NCBI GenBank assembly: GCA_030950835.1
Contig: JAUZQU010000137.1
Coordinates: 1 to 7,553, forward strand
Direction: 5' to 3'
Length of the DNA stretch: 7,553 nucleotides
Source of the DNA: Mariprofundaceae bacterium
GTDB taxonomy: Bacteria > Pseudomonadota > Zetaproteobacteria > Mariprofundales > Mariprofundaceae
Under the pieces are notes generated by a model that had not been told where the DNA came from, did not search any database, and was given only the letters and a program-made list of their open reading frames with translations. Shown here piece by piece: positions 1 through 5,613 of this stretch. Position numbers and translations under genes: made by a program. Every line of letters begins with the position of its first letter. The stretch's first letter is position 1.

Positions 1-234
1 TTTGTCGGCTGGGGTGGGGCGCAACGGTGGTTAAGAAGCGACTTACCTTTCAACACAGTGCAAACATTTGCCCAAGCGTTGGCTGGTTATGCCACCTTAT
101 TTCGTGGTGGTGATAAAACAGGCGAAGTTTTTGCACCTTTAGCCCCTGCTTTGCTGGTTGTACACCAACGTTTGAAACAGGCATTTGACCCCAAAGGGAT
201 TTTCAATCCACATCGCATGTATAAGGATCTATAA
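1..234 (+). CDS. glcE: Glycolate oxidase FAD-binding subunit GlcE, C-terminal fragment
   Basis: This is the last 77 codons of an open frame that enters from the left edge of the window and ends at TAA (232-234). The translated tail contains WGGAQRWL near the edge, then ATLFRGGD, GEVFAPL and finally FDPKGIFNPHRMY. This order is typical of the C-terminus of GlcE and of related FAD-linked oxidases of the GlcD/GlcE family, where FDP.GIFNP.R is the usual ending. GlcE works with GlcD and GlcF in a membrane-associated complex that oxidises glycolate to glyoxylate and passes the electrons to the respiratory chain. The FAD-binding domain lies outside the window, so its integrity cannot be judged. The identity rests on this tail plus the directly adjoining glcF. 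A GlcD tail is less likely because of the WGGAQRWL segment and the gene order. Confidence 0.88.
   Translation, partial: FVGWGGAQRWLRSDLPFNTVQTFAQALAGYATLFRGGDKTGEVFAPLAPALLVVHQRLKQAFDPKGIFNPHRMYKDL
223..228 (+). promoter_or_regulatory. Ribosome binding site of glcF
   Basis: AAGGAT lies inside the last codons of glcE, with its core AAGGA ending seven bases before the ATG at 235. It supports that ATG as the start and implies that glcF is translated from the same mRNA as glcE. Confidence 0.65.
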
Positions 235-1446
235 ATGCAAACCAATATTGCACAAGACATACTCGACACTATTGATGGCGCGGAAGCCAATCGTATTTTA
301 CGCTCTTGCGTACATTGTGGTTTTTGTACGGCAACTTGCCCCACTTATCAAGAGCTTGGTGATGAGTTGGATGGTCCACGAGGGCGTATCTATTTGATTA
401 AAGATATGCTGGAAGGCGGCGAAGTGAGTGAGAAGACGCAACAGCATTTGGATAAATGTTTAAGTTGTAGAGCCTGTGAAACCACTTGCCCATCTGGTGT
501 GGAATATGCCCACTTGGCAGAGATTGGTAAAAATATGGTGGAAGAAAAGGTTGGGCGCTCTTGGTCGCAAAGTGTGTTGCGTTGGTTATTGCGTAAAATC
601 TTGCCCAATGCGCCTATTTTTGCGGCTTTTATGGCAGTTGGGCGTGTATTTCGCCCAGTGTTACCTCAAATATTGCAACAAAAAATCCCCAAAGCCAAAA
701 AAGTGGTCGCTTACCCCCAACAACAGCATGCACGTCAAATATTATTGATTGAAGGCTGTGTACAACCCACCATGTCACCTGAAATTGATGTGGCAACAGC
801 GCATGTTTTGGATAAACTGGGTATAGAAACATGGCGTACCCAACAAGCCCAATGTTGCGGCGCGGTGGAGAATCATTTACATGCCAAAGAAGCAGGTTTG
901 CAGCGTATTCGGGCTAATATTGATGCCTGGTTACCCTTTGTTGATGACGGTGCAGAAGCGATTATTTCAACTGCCAGCGCTTGTGCCTTAGAAATCAAAG
1001 AGTATGCCTACTTATTGCGAAATGATGCTGAATACGCAGAAAAAGCAGCAATCATTAGCGCCAAAGCCAAAGATATTGTAGAAGTTTTAAGTGCTGAAAA
1101 CTTGAGTGATTTTCATATAACAACGCCCAAACGCATCGCCTTTCATGCACCTTGCACCTTGCAACATGGGCAAAAACTCAACGGCAGCGTTGAAGGTGTA
1201 TTATCATCCTTGAATTACACCTTGTTGCCAGTACAAGATGGGCATTTATGTTGTGGTTCTGCAGGCACATATTCTATTTTACAACCCGAATTATCCCAAA
1301 CACTGCGCGACAACAAACTGCGTAGCCTGAGCAAAGATACCCCCGAAATCATTGCCACTGCCAATATCGGCTGCCTACACCATATGCAGGCAGGTACGGA
1401 TATCCCTGTGCAACATTGGATCATGCTTTTGCAGGCAGATGGATGA
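235..1446 (+). CDS. glcF: Glycolate oxidase iron-sulfur subunit GlcF
   Basis: The 403-residue protein is close to the usual family length of about 400. Two ferredoxin-type 4Fe-4S motifs lie near the N-terminus: CxxCxxCxxxCP at Cys25, 28, 31 and 35, and again at Cys75, 78, 81 and 85. Two cysteine-rich CCG domains follow. The first has GCVQ at Cys175, CCG at Cys207-208 and Cys250. The second has HAPC at Cys307, CCGSAG at Cys339-340 and Cys380. This architecture matches GlcF, the electron-transfer subunit that takes electrons from the flavin subunits GlcD and GlcE during glycolate oxidation, probably at the inner face of the cytoplasmic membrane. The start codon directly follows the glcE stop (TAAATG) and has a good Shine-Dalgarno sequence, so the two genes are co-translated. 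LutA and GlpC share these domains, but the length and the glcE neighbour favour GlcF. All cluster cysteines appear intact. Confidence 0.95.
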   Translation: MQTNIAQDILDTIDGAEANRILRSCVHCGFCTATCPTYQELGDELDGPRGRIYLIKDMLEGGEVSEKTQQHLDKCLSCRACETTCPSGVEYAHLAEIGKNMVEEKVGRSWSQSVLRWLLRKILPNAPIFAAFMAVGRVFRPVLPQILQQKIPKAKKVVAYPQQQHARQILLIEGCVQPTMSPEIDVATAHVLDKLGIETWRTQQAQCCGAVENHLHAKEAGLQRIRANIDAWLPFVDDGAEAIISTASACALEIKEYAYLLRNDAEYAEKAAIISAKAKDIVEVLSAENLSDFHITTPKRIAFHAPCTLQHGQKLNGSVEGVLSSLNYTLLPVQDGHLCCGSAGTYSILQPELSQTLRDNKLRSLSKDTPEIIATANIGCLHHMQAGTDIPVQHWIMLLQADG

Positions 1447-1501
1447 TATGGATGTTCTAAAGGCGGATTTTTCCCTCGATTTATTTTGCTGACCACTACA
1501 G

Positions 1502-1525
1502 GCCGTTGCCCTGCGAGGTAACGGC
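1502..1525. repeat. Inverted repeat in the glcF-purL spacer
   Basis: The arms GCCGTTGCC (1502-1510) and GGTAACGGC (1517-1525) enclose a six-base loop. In RNA all nine positions pair, one as a G-U wobble. No T-tract follows on either strand, so it does not look like an ordinary intrinsic terminator of glcF. It could be a protein-binding operator for purL, an mRNA structure or a weak terminator. Confidence 0.5.
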
Positions 1526-1535
1526 AGAAAATACT
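1506..1535 (+). promoter_or_regulatory. Possible sigma70-type promoter for purL (upstream candidate)
   Basis: TTGCCC (1506-1511) and AATACT (1530-1535) each match the -35 and -10 consensus at four of six bases and are 18 bases apart. Transcription would start near 1542 and give a leader of about 34 bases. The -35 element lies inside the inverted repeat, so a protein bound there could block transcription. This is a match by eye only and competes with the candidate at 1564-1569. Confidence 0.25.
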
Positions 1536-1563
1536 TCCACTTCTGCTTTGAAACACTTTTGCA

Positions 1564-1569
1564 TAGTAT
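1564..1569 (+). promoter_or_regulatory. Possible -10 element of purL (leaderless candidate)
   Basis: TAGTAT matches TATAAT at four of six bases. Its last base is seven bases before the A of the purL ATG, the distance expected between a -10 box and the transcription start. No convincing -35 element lies 16-18 bases upstream, which weakens the call. The same bases hold the in-frame TAG that closes the purL frame upstream. Confidence 0.25.
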
Positions 1570-1575
1570 GCGCCC

Positions 1576-4500
1576 ATGTCTTTATCTGAATCTTCATCCA
1601 TCATTACCCTTCAAGGGCAAACAGCCTTATCCGATTTTCGCCAAGCCAAGCTTTGCCAGAGTCTGCAAGTCGCTAGCCTTACTGCGCATTATTTATATAT
1701 CGTGGAGGTCACATCCTGTTGGTCAGCCAGCGATTTAAAGCGACTTAACCAGCTTCTGGGCTGTGAAAGCACTCCTTTTGCTGCATCTGCGCAGGATAAT
1801 CTCTATATGGTTACCCCACGCCTTGGCACGATTTCGCCTTGGTCATCCAAAGCAACTGATATTGCCAAGCTTTGCGGCATTGATTCTCTCATGCGCATCG
1901 AACGTGCCGTGGTGTACAGCGTTGCTGCCGATAAAAGCAGGGTGATTCCACACATTCACGACCGTATGACTGAATCGGTTTTGTTTTGCAGCGAAGATTT
2001 GCCGCAATTGTTCCAACATCAAGCAGCGCGACCTTTGGTGTATATCGACGTATTAAAAGAAGGGCGATCAGCATTGGAAACTGCCAATAGTGAGCTTGGT
2101 TTGGCATTGGCGGAAGATGAAATTGATTATTTATTGGCAAACTTCCGCCAATTAGAGCGCAATCCATCGGATGCTGAATTGATGATGTTTGCCCAAGCCA
2201 ATTCTGAACATTGTCGGCATAAAATATTCAATTCTGCGTGGAAAATTGATGGGAAAGATATGGATAAGTCCTTATTTTCCATGATTCGCCACACCCACAA
2301 CACTTCGCCAGAGGGAACTATCGTTGCCTACTCCGATAATTCCTCGGTGATTGAAGGTTTTAAGGGCAAACGCTTTTATCCCGATGCCGACAACACTTAC
2401 CAAGCCCATGACGACACCATGCACATTTTGATGAAGGTTGAAACACACAATCACCCCACTGCCATTTCACCTTTTGCTGGTGCGGCAACGGGTTCTGGTG
2501 GTGAAATCCGCGATGAAGGGGCAACGGGCATTGGCTCCAAACCCAAAGCAGGTTTAACGGGTTTTACAGTCTCCAATTTAAATATCCCTGATTTTAAACA
2601 ACCTTGGGAGCAAGACTTTGGCAAACCTGAGCGCATTGAGTCGCCCTTAAACATCATGCTTGATGGACCTATTGGTGCGGCAGCGTTTAACAATGAGTTT
2701 GGTCGCCCCAATATTTGTGGTTATTTTAGGACTTATGAGCAGAATGTTGATGGTGATTTGCGTGGTTATCACAAACCTATCATGTTGGCAGGTGGCGTAG
2801 GTAATATTGATGCGCGGCATGTCTTTAAAAGCGACGTTCCTGCTGGCTCGTTGATTATTCAACTTGGTGGACCTGCCATGTTGATTGGCTTGGGTGGTGG
2901 GGCTGCATCCAGCATGGATACAGGCTCTAACATTGAAGCTTTGGACTTTGATTCGGTGCAAAGGGGCAACCCTGAAATGGAGCGGCGTTGCCAAGAAGTC
3001 TTGGATAGATGCTGGCAACAAGGTGATGATAATCCGATTTTATTTATCCATGACATTGGTGCAGGTGGGCTTTCCAATGCTGTGCCAGAATTGATTCATG
3101 ATGCTGGGCGTGGTGGCTCGTTTGACTTGCGCAAAGTACACAATATGGAATCAGGCATGAGCCCGATGCAGATTTGGTGCAACGAAGCCCAAGAGCGTTA
3201 TGTATTGGCGATTGCTCCTGAATCTTTGCTAGATTTTACGGCCATGTGTGAGCGCGAGCGTTGTTTGTTTGCCGTGCTTGGCGAAGCTACGGATGATGGG
3301 CATTTGCATGTGCAAGACCCTCAACTTGGGCAAGACCCTGTCGATTTACCACTGGAAGTATTGCTAGGCAAAGCACCCAAGATGTTGCGCGATGTAAAAC
3401 ACTACCCCAACAAATCCGTGCCGCTGGACACCACCAATATCAACATCAAAGAAGCGGTGATGCGCGTCTTGCGTTTACCAGCTGTCGCCAGCAAAGAATT
3501 TTTGATCACCATTGGTGATAGATCAGTGACGGGTTTGGTAGCGCGTGAGCAAATGGTAGGGCCTTGGCAAGTTCCCGTGGCCGATGTTGCGGTGACTGCC
3601 ACAGATTTTACCCACTACACTGGCGAAGCCATGGCCATGGGCGAGCGTACACCACTTGCCGTACTCAATGCTGCTGCCTCTGGGCGCATGGCGATTGGCG
3701 AAGCATTGACCAATATCGCTGCCGCTTCTATCGCCAAACTCGGTGACATCAAACTATCTGCCAACTGGATGGCTGCATGTGGCCATGATGGTGAAGATGC
3801 AGCGCTTTATGATACGGTACAAGCTGTGGGCATGGAATTATGCCCTGCTTTGGGTATTTCGATTCCTGTAGGCAAAGATTCTTTGTCCATGAAGTCCACT
3901 TGGTCGGATGAACATGGTAAAAAAGAGATGATTTCGCCGCTTTCCTTGATTGTTTCAGCATTTTCCCCTGTTTCGGATATTCGCAACACCTTAACGCCAC
4001 AATTGCGCAGCGACTTGGGCGACACCGACCTTATCTTGCTTGATTTGGGGCAAGGCAAAAACCGCTTGGGTGGCTCTGCCCTGATGCAAGTATATGCCGC
4101 AACAGGTGTTGAAACAGCTGATTTGGATGATGCCGATTTATTTTCAAGCTTCTTCAATACCATCCAACAACTCAAGCAAAAAGGTTACATTTTAGCCTAC
4201 CACGACAGATCCGATGGTGGTTTGTTGGCAACGGCTGCTGAAATGGCCTTTGCAGGGCGTATTGGAGTAGATATTCATTTGGATAGCTTGGGCGAGGATG
4301 CTTTAAGCTTGTTGTTTAACGAAGAATTGGGCGCAATCTTGCAAATTCGCCGCGCAGACCGTGATCACGTCTTGTCCATGCTTGATCATGCAGGTTTAAC
4401 CGATTGCTCGCATATCATAGGCAATTTAAATGATGATTTAAGGCTACATATTTCATCGCAACAACACACCGTATTGGATGAAGGTATCTTAGACTTACAA

Positions 4501-5427
4501 CAAGTTTGGAGTGAAACATCGTATCGTATGGCAAGCTTGCGTGACAATCCAGCATGCGCCAAACAAGCATTTGAGGCAATCAACAATGAGCATGACCAAG
4601 GTCTGTTTGCCGAGCTTAGCTACGATGCCAACGTCGATATCACCGCCCCTTTCATCAATAAAACACGCCCGAAAATGGCCGTGTTGCGTGACCAAGGGGT
4701 CAATGGTCAAATCGAAATGGCAGCAGCTTTTGGTCAAGCAGGTTTCACAGCTGTAGATGTTCACATGTTGGACTTGATTGCTGGGCGTGTCTCTTTGGCA
4801 GACTTCCAAGGTTTAGTTGCTTGTGGTGGTTTCTCTTTTGGTGATGTCTTGGGTGCTGGGCGTGGCTGGGCAAGTTCGGTGTTGTTTAACCCACGCGCGG
4901 CGGATGAATTTAACGCCTTTTTCCAGCGCGAAAACTCCTTTGCCCTTGGTGTGTGTAATGGTTGCCAAATGATGAGCCAACTCAAAGGTATGATTGCTGG
5001 TGCAGCACACTGGCCAAGCTTTGAAAAGAATCTATCTGAACAATTTGAAGCACGTTTATTGATGGTAGAAGTCATGGAATCACCATCCATCTTCATGCAA
5101 GGCATGGCGGGATCAAAGCTGCCGTTGGTGGTGGCACATGGTGAGGGAAGGGTTGATTTCAAAGGGCAATCGCCAGACCAAGCCAAAGCCATGTTGCGCT
5201 ATTTAGGCGCAAACGGAGAGCCTGCAAACAGCTATCCAGCCAATCCCAATGGTTCAGCAGATGCTTTGACTGGCTTCACCTCCGATGATGGACGTTTCAA
5301 CATTATGATGCCACATCCAGAGCGTTTGTTCCGCAAATCCCAATTCTCTTATTATCCCGATGAACAAGGCGAAAGCGGAGCTTGGTTAAGGATGTTTAGA
5401 AATGCGCGTGTTTGGCTGGAGCAATAG
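1576..5427 (+). CDS. purL: Phosphoribosylformylglycinamidine synthase PurL (long, glutaminase-fused)
   Basis: PurL converts FGAR, glutamine and ATP to FGAM, the fourth step of de novo IMP synthesis in the cytoplasm. The 1283-residue protein is close to the roughly 1295 of enterobacterial PurL. An N-terminal PurS-like domain (about 1-160, with GTISPWSSKATDIA) is followed by a linker containing FAQANSEHCRHK (205-216). The FGAM synthetase core carries ETHNHPTAI (289-297), ATGSGGEIRDEGATG (304-318), a second half with KLSANW (726-731), and HDRSDGG (876-882). A C-terminal class I glutaminase (about 1030-1283) has nucleophile Cys1127 in GVCNGCQ and His1247 and Glu1249 in HPER, a complete triad. The start is forced: an in-frame TAG lies at 1564-1566, and homology to other PurL proteins begins within about ten residues (QGQTALSDFR). 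No Shine-Dalgarno sequence precedes it. The gene is followed by strong terminators and appears to be monocistronic, or the last gene of its unit. Confidence 0.97.
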   Translation: MSLSESSSIITLQGQTALSDFRQAKLCQSLQVASLTAHYLYIVEVTSCWSASDLKRLNQLLGCESTPFAASAQDNLYMVTPRLGTISPWSSKATDIAKLCGIDSLMRIERAVVYSVAADKSRVIPHIHDRMTESVLFCSEDLPQLFQHQAARPLVYIDVLKEGRSALETANSELGLALAEDEIDYLLANFRQLERNPSDAELMMFAQANSEHCRHKIFNSAWKIDGKDMDKSLFSMIRHTHNTSPEGTIVAYSDNSSVIEGFKGKRFYPDADNTYQAHDDTMHILMKVETHNHPTAISPFAGAATGSGGEIRDEGATGIGSKPKAGLTGFTVSNLNIPDFKQPWEQDFGKPERIESPLNIMLDGPIGAAAFNNEFGRPNICGYFRTYEQNVDGDLRGYHKPIMLAGGVGNIDARHVFKSDVPAGSLIIQLGGPAMLIGLGGGAASSMDTGSNIEALDFDSVQRGNPEMERRCQEVLDRCWQQGDDNPILFIHDIGAGGLSNAVPELIHDAGRGGSFDLRKVHNMESGMSPMQIWCNEAQERYVLAIAPESLLDFTAMCERERCLFAVLGEATDDGHLHVQDPQLGQDPVDLPLEVLLGKAPKMLRDVKHYPNKSVPLDTTNINIKEAVMRVLRLPAVASKEFLITIGDRSVTGLVAREQMVGPWQVPVADVAVTATDFTHYTGEAMAMGERTPLAVLNAAASGRMAIGEALTNIAAASIAKLGDIKLSANWMAACGHDGEDAALYDTVQAVGMELCPALGISIPVGKDSLSMKSTWSDEHGKKEMISPLSLIVSAFSPVSDIRNTLTPQLRSDLGDTDLILLDLGQGKNRLGGSALMQVYAATGVETADLDDADLFSSFFNTIQQLKQKGYILAYHDRSDGGLLATAAEMAFAGRIGVDIHLDSLGEDALSLLFNEELGAILQIRRADRDHVLSMLDHAGLTDCSHIIGNLNDDLRLHISSQQHTVLDEGILDLQQVWSETSYRMASLRDNPACAKQAFEAINNEHDQGLFAELSYDANVDITAPFINKTRPKMAVLRDQGVNGQIEMAAAFGQAGFTAVDVHMLDLIAGRVSLADFQGLVACGGFSFGDVLGAGRGWASSVLFNPRAADEFNAFFQRENSFALGVCNGCQMMSQLKGMIAGAAHWPSFEKNLSEQFEARLLMVEVMESPSIFMQGMAGSKLPLVVAHGEGRVDFKGQSPDQAKAMLRYLGANGEPANSYPANPNGSADALTGFTSDDGRFNIMMPHPERLFRKSQFSYYPDEQGESGAWLRMFRNARVWLEQ

Positions 5428-5459
5428 AAGTTTAATCGGGAAGCGTATTCATCAGCGTG

Positions 5460-5502
5460 CAAACAAGGGCTGAATGTTGTGTTCAGCCCTTGTTTGATTT
5501 TT
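5460..5502 (+). terminator. Rho-independent terminator of purL
   Basis: A perfect 15-base-pair stem joins CAAACAAGGGCTGAA (5460-5474) and TTCAGCCCTTGTTTG (5482-5496) around a seven-base loop. It is followed by A and five T's (5498-5502). It lies 32 bases after the purL stop codon. On the - strand the stem is not followed by a T-tract, so it mainly serves purL, though some effect on helicase transcripts is possible. Confidence 0.88.
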
Positions 5503-5537
5503 CCTTGGCCCTTACAAACGTTTAAAAGTGGGGGATG

Positions 5538-5576
5538 AGCAACCTTTTATTCAAGAAAGTGAGGGTTGCTTTTTTT
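5538..5576 (+). terminator. Second rho-independent terminator downstream of purL
   Basis: The arms AGCAACC (5538-5544) and GGTTGCT (5564-5570) enclose a 19-base loop and run into seven T's (5570-5576). The stem can lengthen a little by G-U pairs (for example T5545 with G5563). The T-tract orientation shows it acts on + strand transcripts. It may be a back-up that stops read-through from purL into the convergent helicase gene, whose stop lies 38 bases further on. Confidence 0.72.
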
Positions 5577-5613
5577 AGCGGACTTCAATATTGGCAAACA
5601 CGCTATTTTTTCC

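Noticed and set aside
1443..1460. An ATGA overlap at the glcF stop codon, looking like a translationally coupled next gene.
   Set aside because: The frame opened by this ATG closes at TAA after five codons, so there is no gene to couple.
1548..1563. TTGAAA followed by TTTGCA before purL, as a sigma70 -35 with TAGTAT or as a sigma54 site.
   Set aside because: TTGAAA is only 10 bases from TAGTAT, too close for a sigma70 promoter. The sigma54 GG is missing at the -24 position relative to the TTTGCA GC.
4761..5192. A 143-codon open frame on the - strand inside purL.
   Set aside because: It lies wholly opposite the conserved PurL glutaminase domain, has no recognisable motif, and is a shadow frame. 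The same applies to the other antisense frames in purL and glcF.
5460..5496. Treating the long purL hairpin as a bidirectional terminator for the helicase gene.
   Set aside because: On the - strand the hairpin is followed by CACGCTG rather than a T-tract, so a role for the helicase transcript is not supported beyond the TTGTTTG at the stem end.
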